From assembly GCA_913009415.1 (NCBI GenBank), contig CAJVYM010000008.1, positions 1 to 42,501 on the forward strand: a stretch of 42,501 nucleotides of DNA. The letters run 5' to 3'. The notes under the pieces were generated by a model. That model was not told the origin of the DNA and made no database searches. It was given only the letters and a program-made list of their open reading frames with translations. The stretch is from an uncultured bacterium. Lineage in GTDB: Bacteria > Bipolaricaulota > Bipolaricaulia > UBA7950 > UBA9294. Position numbers and translations under genes: made by a program. Below, in pieces: positions 24,715 through 32,178 of this stretch (position 1 is its first letter; every line of letters begins with the position of its first letter).

Positions 24715-24746
24715 ATAGTATGCCTAAAAGGCACACTTCTTAGACA
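24715..24746 (-). promoter_or_regulatory. Shared promoter motif, copy 1 (TGTCTAAG...CATACT)
   Basis: TGTCTAAG at 24746-24739 is followed after 16 bases, with TTTTAGG, by CATACT as a -10-like box. The same arrangement with the same length occurs before riboswitches 3 and 4. The -35 region does not match sigma-70. Confidence 0.5.
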
Positions 24747-24846
24747 GAAACGGATGGAAACACCTATACAGTGTATCGAACGGAACTTACGCAGCTATTT
24801 GGAGTGTGTAAAGAGCGTGATGTAAACCTTGCAAACCGAGAAGATC

Positions 24847-24882
24847 GTGCTTCGGGAACCGATTGCTCAGCCCCCGAAGCAC
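24847..24882 (-). terminator. Hairpin after pilin-like gene 24894-25316
   Basis: GTGCTTCGGG and CCCGAAGCAC form a ten-base-pair stem 11 bases after the stop codon. It separates this unit from the promoter of the next. The U-run is absent, so efficiency is uncertain. Confidence 0.55.
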
Positions 24883-24893
24883 TTGTTAAATCC

Positions 24894-25316
24894 TTACTTG
24901 GTAGTGACAGTATAGGTGACCGTAGCGGTATAGCTGCCAGGATTCATCGTACGCAGGTTGTTCAGGCTGTAGCCGACACCTACCTTGGCATTCCCCTTGC
25001 CTTTCTTGGCGGAAAGGGAGATACCCAAGTGGTCGCTACCGGCTCCTTTCACGGAGAAGGAAAGCGTCCAAGCGGTGTTGCTGAATACTGAAAGAGTGTT
25101 TGCGTTGTCCTTGCTCACGGAGTCAATACCAGCGGCGATCTTGCCAAAGTCGAACGCGCTGTCGTGGATGGTCAATTCAACGAAGCTCTGAACGGTCCAC
25201 GAGACCTTGTTGGTTGCGACTTTGGATGAAGCCGATCCAGCAAATCCAGCCAATCCCAACGTCGTCACTGCCAAACCCAACACCAACAGACCTACCATAA
25301 ACTTGTTAATCCTCAT
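24894..25316 (-). CDS. Secreted pilin-like protein, paralog of 23870-24289
   Basis: A 140-residue protein starting MRINKFMVG at ATG 25316; the track's 25349 start would run into the ribosome site. Signal peptide to about residue 31, then 'NKVSWTVQSFVELTIHDSAF', 'FGKIAAGIDSVSKDNANTL' and 'PGSYTATVTYTVTTK'. Most residues of the mature domain equal those of the neighbouring paralog, while the signal peptides differ more. Ribosome site GGGAGGTG. It has its own promoter, riboswitch and terminator-like hairpin. Two near-identical subunits under parallel control suggest gene dosage or subunit switching in one surface structure. Confidence 0.75.
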   Translation of the reverse strand: MRINKFMVGLLVLGLAVTTLGLAGFAGSASSKVATNKVSWTVQSFVELTIHDSAFDFGKIAAGIDSVSKDNANTLSVFSNTAWTLSFSVKGAGSDHLGISLSAKKGKGNAKVGVGYSLNNLRTMNPGSYTATVTYTVTTK

Positions 25317-25328
25317 TGAAAGCACCTC

Positions 25329-25584
25329 CCAATGGTTGTTTGAGTGCATCTAGCGACTCGGCCACCATTAGACTGCTTGCGGCAACCCGGCGGCCTTTTC
25401 AAGTTCCTTTGTTCTTTGAGTTCTAGGTTCTTTAAGTTCAACCCAATGAACTCTATGAACTTAAAAGGTCCGTGGCTTTGCGTCCCGGGATCGCTCCCGG
25501 TTTGCCCTTTGCACAATGCTCTTACGAGCGTTGTCTAGAAGGTCCGTAGCTTTGCGTCCCGTTCTTTCAAACGGTTTGCTTTTA
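25329..25584 (-). promoter_or_regulatory. c-di-GMP-I (GEMM-I) riboswitch leader 3, with extra upstream half-module
   Basis: Cores on the minus strand: GCAAACCGTTTGAAAGAAC-GGGACGCAAAGCTACGG (25582-25544) and GGGCAAACC...GGGACGCAAAGCCACGG (25509-25469). Between them a hairpin GCTC-GTAA-GAGC is inserted. The 3' half is AGGCCGCCGGGTTGCCG (near 25395-25379). P1 can form from TAGAC (25537-25533) and GTCTA (about 25373-25368). CTAATGGT (25371-25364) can pair with ACCATTGG (25336-25329) beside the GGGAGGTG ribosome site of gene 24894-25316. Compared with leader 2, paired bases change together. Confidence 0.88.
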
Positions 25585-25614
25585 GTAGATGCTTCTCGTG
25601 AGGATATGTAATGC

Positions 25615-25636
25615 TTGCAGCGGCCATCCGCTGCAA
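25615..25636 (-). other. Leader hairpin upstream of riboswitch 3
   Basis: TTGCAGCGG-ATGG-CCGCTGCAA, the counterpart of the hairpin at 24592-24614, with one base less in the loop. Confidence 0.5.
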
Positions 25637-25738
25637 TCTTTAGATCTTCTTTACTCCAGAGGAGGGACAAATGATTTGCTCGGCCTCTCCAGCGGAGTTT
25701 TTCTTGCTTCTCGGTTCACTTGTCAATGACCTACACTC

Positions 25739-25770
25739 ATAATATACCTAGAAACGGATGCTCTTAGACA
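25739..25770 (-). promoter_or_regulatory. Shared promoter motif, copy 2 (TGTCTAAG...TATATT)
   Basis: TGTCTAAG at 25770-25763, then 16 bases ending TTTCTAGG, then TATATT. Same spacing as copies 1 and 3. Together with copy 1, the bases just downstream also share TCATTGACAAGTGAACCGAGAA-like sequence. Confidence 0.55.
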
Positions 25771-25874
25771 TAACACATCCATTAGTACTTGCAGTGCTCT
25801 CCTAATGCCAGGTAGAAATGTCCTTGGACTGTGGTAAGATTGCGCCTAGAATGACTTACCAAGGGGGTTCGCAT

Positions 25875-26327
25875 ATGCAGAAAACACGCGGCATTCTCGT
25901 TGCGATTAGTGTTCTAATCAGTGTTCTGGGTTTGAGCGGCTGTTTCGGCATTAGTTTTATCAATGTCGCTGGGACATGGAGCGGTCTTATCACCTGGACA
26001 AGCGGACCGGCTCCGGGAATCAAGACACCCATCACCCTCACTTTAGTTCAACAGAAGAAGGATACGCAGATCAGCGGCGAGATCGGACTGATGGGACCGG
26101 GATCGAAGCCGTTCTCCATCCCGATCACCGAAGGGATAGCGGGGAACGGATCGTTCACCATCCACGCTTTCGGAGTGATGGATGTCATCACCCCGCACGC
26201 TAATGTGCAGATTGATCTAACAGGAAAGCGTGACGGCAACGTGATAAGTGGCACGGGAACGCAGACTAACGATGGTGTTCCCTACACATTTAGCCGGAGC
26301 GCAACTCTGCAAGCCTCGACCGAATAG
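25875..26327 (+). CDS. Predicted lipoprotein, unknown function
   Basis: A 150-residue protein from ATG 25875, with AAGGGGG seven bases upstream; the track's earlier start at 25818 is not supported. The signal peptide ends in the lipobox 'LSGC' (Cys near residue 23), so the protein should be lipid-anchored. The mature part is beta-rich: 'AGTWSGLITWTSG', 'TLTLVQQKKDTQISGEIGL', 'GNVISGTGTQTN'. This W-G...QxGxxxxG pattern occurs in small lipocalin-like outer lipoproteins. It is divergent from pilin locus 3 and in line with the glycyl-radical operon nine bases downstream. Confidence 0.75.
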   Translation: MQKTRGILVAISVLISVLGLSGCFGISFINVAGTWSGLITWTSGPAPGIKTPITLTLVQQKKDTQISGEIGLMGPGSKPFSIPITEGIAGNGSFTIHAFGVMDVITPHANVQIDLTGKRDGNVISGTGTQTNDGVPYTFSRSATLQASTE

Positions 26328-26336
26328 GCAGAAAAA

Positions 26337-27248
26337 GTGAGCCTACAAAAAGAGGCGGGCACGGTCCTCGATATCAAGCGTTACGCGATCCACGACGGGC
26401 CCGGAATCCGCACCACGGTCTTTCTCAAGGGCTGCCCTCTTGCCTGTGAATGGTGTCACAACCCGGAGAGCCAGCGCGAGCGGCCAGAGATCCTTTACTA
26501 CCAAGAGCGCTGCACCCTGTGCGGTGCTTGCGTCTTGGCCTGCGAGAACGCGGCGATCAGCATTGCTGGTGGCCATCTGGCCCTCGATCAATCTCTCTGC
26601 GTTGGATGCGGCGACTGCGTCACTGCCTGCCCGAATGGGGCGCGTGAGCTCGCCGGACGGCAGATGAGCGTCGAACAGGTCGTCTCGGAGGTAGTGAAGG
26701 ATACACTCTTCTACGAGGAATCGGGCGGAGGGGTGACCTTCTCCGGCGGCGAACCGCTGCTGCAAGCGGGCTTCGTTCGCGCTGTCGCTGCCCGCTGCGC
26801 AGAGTTGGACATTCACACCGCGCTCGACACGAGTGGATTCGCCCCGGAGAGGGAACTGATCAAGGTCGCCGATGTCATTGATCTCTTCCTCTACGATGTC
26901 AAGACGGTCGATGATGCGGCACATCTGGCGTACACCGGGGTATCTAATCGCAGCATCCTGTGCAATCTGCAAATTCTCGATGAGATGGGAAAGCGGATCT
27001 GGATCAGGTTTCCTCTCGTGCCAGGCGTGAACGACGGCGAGCGCTCGCTGTCTGACATGATCGATCTGATCGGGCCCCTAAAATCGGTGGAAGGGGTCCA
27101 GGTTCTGCCGTATCATCGCGCGGGTGCGGGCAAGTATGTCCACCTGGGGCGAGAGCACTTGTTTGCTCGGACGCAGGAGCCATCCGGAGAAGAAGCTGCT
27201 ACGTATCTTGCCAAGGGTACCGGCCTTCCGGTGCAGATAGGAGGATAG
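26337..27248 (+). CDS. Glycyl-radical enzyme activating protein (radical SAM)
   Basis: This activase abstracts a hydrogen from the glycyl-radical enzyme encoded next, using S-adenosylmethionine. The radical SAM motif CX3CX2C is 'CPLACEWC' near residue 33. It is followed by a two-cluster ferredoxin insert, 'CTLCGACVLAC' and 'CVGCGDCVTAC' (about residues 59-100), as in activases of HypD, CutC and glycerol dehydratase but not PFL. 'GGGVTFSGGEPLLQ' near residue 130 binds SAM. The length of 303 residues is normal. GTG start with a weak ribosome site, nine bases after the lipoprotein stop. Three bases separate it from the enzyme gene. Confidence 0.93.
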   Translation: MSLQKEAGTVLDIKRYAIHDGPGIRTTVFLKGCPLACEWCHNPESQRERPEILYYQERCTLCGACVLACENAAISIAGGHLALDQSLCVGCGDCVTACPNGARELAGRQMSVEQVVSEVVKDTLFYEESGGGVTFSGGEPLLQAGFVRAVAARCAELDIHTALDTSGFAPERELIKVADVIDLFLYDVKTVDDAAHLAYTGVSNRSILCNLQILDEMGKRIWIRFPLVPGVNDGERSLSDMIDLIGPLKSVEGVQVLPYHRAGAGKYVHLGREHLFARTQEPSGEEAATYLAKGTGLPVQIGG

Positions 27249-27251
27249 GAA

Positions 27252-29612
27252 ATGAACAAACGTATTGAGCGGTTGCTGCAGGAGAGCCGGGATGCTATCC
27301 CGCGGGTGAGCGCTGAGCGGGCTCGCTTGCTGACGGAGTTCTATTCTAGCTCCAAGGCGTTGGGGCATTCTGTTCCCGTGACGCGAGCGCTGGCATTCTC
27401 CTATCTGCTAGCAAACAAGTCGATCTTCATCGGTGATGGTGAACTGATCGTCGGTGAGCGCGGCCCCGCACCCAAATCGACGCCGACCTACCCTGAACTG
27501 TGCAGCCACTCCGCGGACGATCTGCGTTTGCTCGACACGCGCCTGCGCACGCCGTTTGCCGTGAGTGAGGATGCGTTCACCACGCTGACCGAGGAAGTGA
27601 TCCCGTTCTGGCGGGGTCGCTCGATGCGTGAGAAGGTGTTCGCCGCGATGACATCGGAGTGGCAGCAGGCGTTCGACGCCGGTGTATTCACCGAGTTTAT
27701 GGAGCAACGATCCCCCGGGCACGCCGTCCTCGATGACAAGATTTACCACCACGGCCTGCTCGACTTCATCAAACGGATCGAGGACGTACGCGCACGGATC
27801 GACTGGAAGAGCGATCCCCGTGCCTACGATGAGGATGAAGAGCTGTACGCGATGAAAATCTCCGCCGAAGCGATGATCAATCTTGCCGAGAGGTACGCCG
27901 ATCTGGCAAGGGAGATGGCAGAAAGGGAACAGGATCCCCGCAGGCGCGATGAGCTAGCAAGCATAACAGAAGTATGTGAGTGGGTACCCGCGCACGCTCC
28001 ACGGAGCTTCTGGGAGGCGATCCAGATGTACTGGTTCGTCCATCTGGGGGTGGTGATCGAGCTGAACAGTTGGGACTCGTTCAACCCCGGGCGTCTCGAT
28101 CAACACTTAAGTCCGTTCTACGAGCGCGAGCTCGCTTCCGGGACGCTCACCCGCGATCAGGCAAAGGAACTCCTCGAGTGTCTGTGGATCAAGTTCTCCA
28201 ACCAGCCGGCTCCGCCAAAGGTGGGGATCACCGTGGAACAGAGCGCCACGTACAACGACTTCGTCCTCGTCAACACCGGCGGGCTGACCGAGAACGGGGA
28301 GGATGCGGTGGACGAGGTCTCCTACCTCATCCTGGATGTGATCGGGGAGATGCGCCTTCCGTTCAGCGGCTCCTGCATCCAACTGAGCAAGAAGAACCCC
28401 AATCGCTTCCTCAAGGCAGCGCTGCGCGTGGTGCGCAAGGGGTTTGGTCAGCCCTCGATCTTCAACACCGATGCCATCGTGCAGGAGTTCCTGCGCGCGG
28501 GGAAGAGCATCGAGGATGCGCGAAACGGCGGGCCGAGCGGGTGCGTGACGATCAGCGCATTCGGCAGGGAGAGCTGCGTCCTCACCGGATACATGAACTG
28601 GCCAAAGATCCTGGAGATCGCGCTGCACAACGGGATTGATCCGCGCAGCGGAGAGATGGTGGGAATCGAGACCGGCGATGTGCGCGAGTTTAAGAGCTTC
28701 GATCAGCTGTTCTCCGCCTACCGCAAGCAGCTTGAGTACTTCATCGATCTGAAGATAGCCGGTAACAGCACGATCGAGCGGCTGTACTCACGAGAGATGC
28801 CCGCCCCGTTCCTCTCGCTCCTTGTCGATGATTGCATTACGCGTGGGCGTGATTACAACGACGGCGGACCGCGCTACCCGACGACCTACATCCAAGGGGT
28901 CGGCTTGGGGACGACGACTGATGCACTGTCGGCGATCAAAGAGCGCGTGTTCGAAAAAGCTGATCTCTTGCTTGCCGACCTGGTACGCGCGCTCGATAAC
29001 AACTTTGATGGCGCAGAGGGACTGCGTAAGCGCCTTGCCGCATCGCCGGCGTTTGGAAACGACGACGATCGCGCAGATGACATTGCACGGGCAATCTTCG
29101 ATGCCTACTTCGAAGCGATCGATGGTCGCGCGAACACAAACGGCGGCTCCTACCGGATCAACCTTCTCCCGACGACCGTACACATCTACTTTGGGAGGAT
29201 GGTCGGGGCGACGGCGAACGGTCGCGCCGCCGGCACGCCACTCTCCGATGGGATCTCACCCAGCCAGGGGGCGGACACGCGCGGTCCGACCGCGGTCGTG
29301 CGCTCGATGGGAAAGATCGACCATGTCCGTACCGGCGGCACGCTCCTAAACCAGAAGTTCCTCCCCTCAGTCCTTGCCGATGACAGCGGGATCGACAAGC
29401 TGGCGGCCCTCGTGCGCACGTACTTTCGCTACGACGGGCACCACATCCAATTTAACGTTGTCGGCGTCGACACCCTGCACGATGCCAAGCTCCATCCGGA
29501 GGCGCACCGCGACCTCATCGTTCGCGTCGCTGGATACAGCGACTACTTCAACAACCTCGGCCCGGGCTTGCAGGATGAGATCATCGCCCGCACGGCTCAC
29601 GAGGAACTCTAG
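27252..29612 (+). CDS. HypD-like glycyl-radical enzyme with altered active-site motif
   Basis: A 786-residue PFL-type glycyl-radical enzyme. The radical loop is 'VRVAGYSDYF' with Gly761, and the thiyl Cys431 lies in 'GGPSGCVT'. Stretches such as 'GFGQPSIFNTDAIVQE', 'LTGYMNWPKILEIALHNGID', 'PAPFLSLLVDDCI' and 'RYPTTYIQGVGLGT' are close to the trans-4-hydroxy-L-proline dehydratase (HypD)/dehydratase branch rather than pyruvate formate-lyase. Those enzymes have GCVE, with the Glu two residues after Cys acting in catalysis; here it is Thr433 (codon ACG, two changes from GAG). The reaction may therefore differ, and I give no substrate. Its activase is directly upstream. No shell-protein or proC-type gene lies nearby. 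It is oxygen-sensitive chemistry and points to anaerobic life. Confidence 0.92.
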   Translation: MNKRIERLLQESRDAIPRVSAERARLLTEFYSSSKALGHSVPVTRALAFSYLLANKSIFIGDGELIVGERGPAPKSTPTYPELCSHSADDLRLLDTRLRTPFAVSEDAFTTLTEEVIPFWRGRSMREKVFAAMTSEWQQAFDAGVFTEFMEQRSPGHAVLDDKIYHHGLLDFIKRIEDVRARIDWKSDPRAYDEDEELYAMKISAEAMINLAERYADLAREMAEREQDPRRRDELASITEVCEWVPAHAPRSFWEAIQMYWFVHLGVVIELNSWDSFNPGRLDQHLSPFYERELASGTLTRDQAKELLECLWIKFSNQPAPPKVGITVEQSATYNDFVLVNTGGLTENGEDAVDEVSYLILDVIGEMRLPFSGSCIQLSKKNPNRFLKAALRVVRKGFGQPSIFNTDAIVQEFLRAGKSIEDARNGGPSGCVTISAFGRESCVLTGYMNWPKILEIALHNGIDPRSGEMVGIETGDVREFKSFDQLFSAYRKQLEYFIDLKIAGNSTIERLYSREMPAPFLSLLVDDCITRGRDYNDGGPRYPTTYIQGVGLGTTTDALSAIKERVFEKADLLLADLVRALDNNFDGAEGLRKRLAASPAFGNDDDRADDIARAIFDAYFEAIDGRANTNGGSYRINLLPTTVHIYFGRMVGATANGRAAGTPLSDGISPSQGADTRGPTAVVRSMGKIDHVRTGGTLLNQKFLPSVLADDSGIDKLAALVRTYFRYDGHHIQFNVVGVDTLHDAKLHPEAHRDLIVRVAGYSDYFNNLGPGLQDEIIARTAHEEL

Positions 29613-29732
29613 AATTGAGTGGTTAAATGATTGAGAGATCGGGGAAACCGCCGCTGCCAGCGATTTTGCTAGAAAAAGGCTCACGTGATGTAGTAAACTC
29701 CCGGCTCAATTACAGATACAAAGGGAGTAGCG

Positions 29733-31010
29733 ATGGTCAAGGTTAGATTTGCCCCCAGCCCTACGGGGTATCTGCACGTCGGCGGTGCGCGCACGGCGCT
29801 GTTTAACTGGTTGTATGCACGCAATCAAGGCGGCACCTTCGTCCTGCGGATCGAGGATACCGACCAGGAGCGCTCCACGCAGGAATCGATCGATCAGATC
29901 GTGGAGGCGATGACCTGGCTAGGTCTCGATTGGGACGAGTACTACCGGCAGACGGATCGCACGGATGTGCACCTTGAAGCGGCGAAGAGCCTTCTTGAAA
30001 ACGGGAGCGCCTACGAGCAGGACGGGGCGTGGTGGTTCAAGGTCCCAGCGGGGGAGACGGTGGTGCACGATCTCCTCGCCGGCGATGTCACGTTTAATCA
30101 CGATCAGATCAAGGATTTCGTGATCCGGCGCTCCGATGGGACGTTCGTCTACAACTTCGTCGTTGTGATCGATGATGCCGACATGGAGATCACGCATGTC
30201 ATCCGCGGGGACGACCATCTGACGAACACTCCAAAGCAGATCATGCTCTACCGCGCGCTCGGTCGGAAGCCGCCAAAGTTCGCCCACCTGCCGATGATCC
30301 TCGGTCCGGACCGCACACGCCTCTCCAAACGGCACGGGGTGACTTCCGTGTTGGAGTACAGGAGGCGGGGATTCCTCCCGGAGGCGATGGTCAACTTCTT
30401 CGCTCGCCTCGGTTGGTCGCACGGCGATCAGGAAGTCTTTACCCGCGACGAGCTGGTAAAGCTGTTCAGCCTCAAGCGCACCGGCAGCTCCGCTGCTATC
30501 TTCGATGAGGAGAAACTGCGCTGGCTTAATCAGCAGCACATGAAGCTCGCTGACCCGTCTCGATTGGTTGACCTCGTGCGCCCGTTCGTCATTGAGTCGG
30601 GGCAAGTGACAGAGGAGATGTGGAACGCTGCGGGCGATGAACGCCTGACGCTGAGTGCTGAGCTCCTGCGCCACCGATGCCACACGCTCATCGATTTAGC
30701 GAGTATGATGTTAGTTCTGTTTCCGGTGGAGATAGAGGTGGAAGATGAAATAGCGCTTGACGATCGGCAGAAGGAGATCATCGCTTCGATATGCGATGGT
30801 TTCTCGCAGGCCTTGTCGTTCTCGCACAGTGACGTGGAGAGGCTGCTGCACGCGATGCTCGCCGAGCAAGGTGCCAAGTTGAAGGACGTAGCGCATGCGA
30901 TACGCGTCACTACAACCGGCCGCGCGGTCGGTCCTGGATTGTACAATATACTCTCGGTCATCGGAAGTGAAATCGTTGTCGCGCGGCTGCGCGACCTTAT
31001 TCGGAGGTAA
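29733..31010 (+). CDS. gltX: Glutamyl-tRNA synthetase, shortened form
   Basis: A class I synthetase that charges tRNA-Glu (perhaps also tRNA-Gln). The HIGH-type motif is 'PSPTGYLHVGG' and the KMSKS-type motif 'RLSKRHG' near residue 200. 'HVIRGDDHLTNTPKQIMLYRAL' is conserved. At 425 residues it is about 45 shorter than usual. The gap falls at residues 90-97, where 'NGSAYEQDGAWWFKVP' replaces the connective segment that holds the zinc site or its remnants and touches the tRNA acceptor end. The anticodon-binding helical domain is complete to 'VVARLRDLIRR'. AAGGGAG precedes the ATG. The next gene starts three bases after the stop. Confidence 0.92.
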   Translation: MVKVRFAPSPTGYLHVGGARTALFNWLYARNQGGTFVLRIEDTDQERSTQESIDQIVEAMTWLGLDWDEYYRQTDRTDVHLEAAKSLLENGSAYEQDGAWWFKVPAGETVVHDLLAGDVTFNHDQIKDFVIRRSDGTFVYNFVVVIDDADMEITHVIRGDDHLTNTPKQIMLYRALGRKPPKFAHLPMILGPDRTRLSKRHGVTSVLEYRRRGFLPEAMVNFFARLGWSHGDQEVFTRDELVKLFSLKRTGSSAAIFDEEKLRWLNQQHMKLADPSRLVDLVRPFVIESGQVTEEMWNAAGDERLTLSAELLRHRCHTLIDLASMMLVLFPVEIEVEDEIALDDRQKEIIASICDGFSQALSFSHSDVERLLHAMLAEQGAKLKDVAHAIRVTTTGRAVGPGLYNILSVIGSEIVVARLRDLIRR

Positions 31011-31013
31011 TAA

Positions 31014-32162
31014 ATGTTTCGTATTTCTACTGTTTTAGCTACAGCAATCGTCACGATGTTCTCCGTCGTACTCATCGCTTCCACAGGGGACCTTGTGTAC
31101 GTTGATTCGATCCTCGATCTGACCACAGGCTACTATCCACAAGCAGCACAGCTCTCATCCAAACCGCTCACTGGGTTGACCGAACCGTCCTACTCTGGCA
31201 CGCCGATGTACGCCACGCTCACGCTCGCCGGTACAAGCTATGCGATCGTCATCGATCAGGATGGAAGCAAGGGAAAGCTCTACGTAGACGTTAATGGGAG
31301 CAAGACGCTAAAGCCCATTGACTGGACGCAGCAGCTTCGGGACGGAGGATACCTGACGAGCGTGTCATTTGATATCCCGACCGATCACAGCACACGCCCG
31401 TATCGCCTCTTCCTCATGTGGAATCCATCAACGCCGACCGCGATCATCTACTTCCGCGATAACTACATGGCTGGTCAGATCGAGCTCGGTGGCGTTACCT
31501 ACAAGATGGCGATCATCGATGAGAATAGCGATGGCCTGTTTGATGACCTCGATCACGATCAGCTTTTAATCGACATCGACCAGGATGGAAAGCTTCTGGC
31601 AAGCCGTGATTCCCACGAGCGGTACCGACTCGATGCTCCGTTCAACATCGACGGCACGGTCTACGAAGCGACGAGCGTCTCTCCAGATGGCTCGCAAATT
31701 GTGATCGATAAGTCGGATAAGTGGGTCGATGAGAAGCTCCCGCTTGCAGTCGGCTTCGCGGCCCCGGACTTCTCGGTCAAAGACTCAAATGGGAAGGATC
31801 TTTCTATCTCCTCACTCAAGGGGAAGATCATCGTTCTCGATTTCTGGGCGAGCTGGTGCGCTCCCTGTCGTGCTACGCTTCCGAACGTGGAGCAAATTTC
31901 CAAGGACTTCGCCGATCGTGGCGTGGTTGTGATCGGGATCGACCTCGATCGCAACGAGGATGCGTTCAAGGGCACCGTTTCTTACTTCGGTCTCACCTAT
32001 CGGCAGGCATTCGATGGTTCCGAGGGGAAGGTATCGTCACTCTACCGCATTTCCGGGATACCGATGACTTATGTCATAGGTCGCGATGGGATCATTCGCG
32101 GCAAGGATCTACGTGGTGACGCCCTCAAGGCGGAGATAGAGAAGCTCATCAACGGTAAGTAA
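31014..32162 (+). CDS. Exported TlpA/ResA-like thioredoxin with long N-terminal domain
   Basis: A 382-residue protein with an N-terminal signal or anchor (residues 4-23). Residues 30-240 form a beta-rich region with acidic repeats such as 'DENSDGLFDDLDHD', possibly binding calcium. From about 245 a TlpA-type thioredoxin domain starts, with 'VGFAAPDFSVKDSNG' and the redox site WCAPC at 281-285 and a cis-Pro in 'SGIPMTYVIG'. It should reduce disulfides outside the cytoplasm. It starts a three-gene set with the DsbD-like hybrid and the polyferredoxin, which could feed it electrons. It follows gltX by three bases, perhaps in one transcript. Confidence 0.85.
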   Translation: MFRISTVLATAIVTMFSVVLIASTGDLVYVDSILDLTTGYYPQAAQLSSKPLTGLTEPSYSGTPMYATLTLAGTSYAIVIDQDGSKGKLYVDVNGSKTLKPIDWTQQLRDGGYLTSVSFDIPTDHSTRPYRLFLMWNPSTPTAIIYFRDNYMAGQIELGGVTYKMAIIDENSDGLFDDLDHDQLLIDIDQDGKLLASRDSHERYRLDAPFNIDGTVYEATSVSPDGSQIVIDKSDKWVDEKLPLAVGFAAPDFSVKDSNGKDLSISSLKGKIIVLDFWASWCAPCRATLPNVEQISKDFADRGVVVIGIDLDRNEDAFKGTVSYFGLTYRQAFDGSEGKVSSLYRISGIPMTYVIGRDGIIRGKDLRGDALKAEIEKLINGK

Positions 32163-32178
32163 ACAACAAGGGGAATCG

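Noticed and set aside
24690-24725. TTGACA in the leader of units 2 and 3 as a promoter -35 box
   Set aside because: No acceptable -10 box lies 16-18 bases downstream in either copy, and the shared TGTCTAAG motif with a TATAAT-like box lies just upstream.
23438-25640. Repeated GGTTTGCC and GCTTTGCGTCCC units as a CRISPR-like or simple repeat array
   Set aside because: The repeats are irregularly spaced, occur in pairs before each pilin-like gene, and match the GEMM-I aptamer core on the minus strand.
27252-29612. Pyruvate formate-lyase assignment
   Set aside because: The double-Cys CCVS motif of PFL is absent and the activase has the two-cluster insert of dehydratase-type systems.
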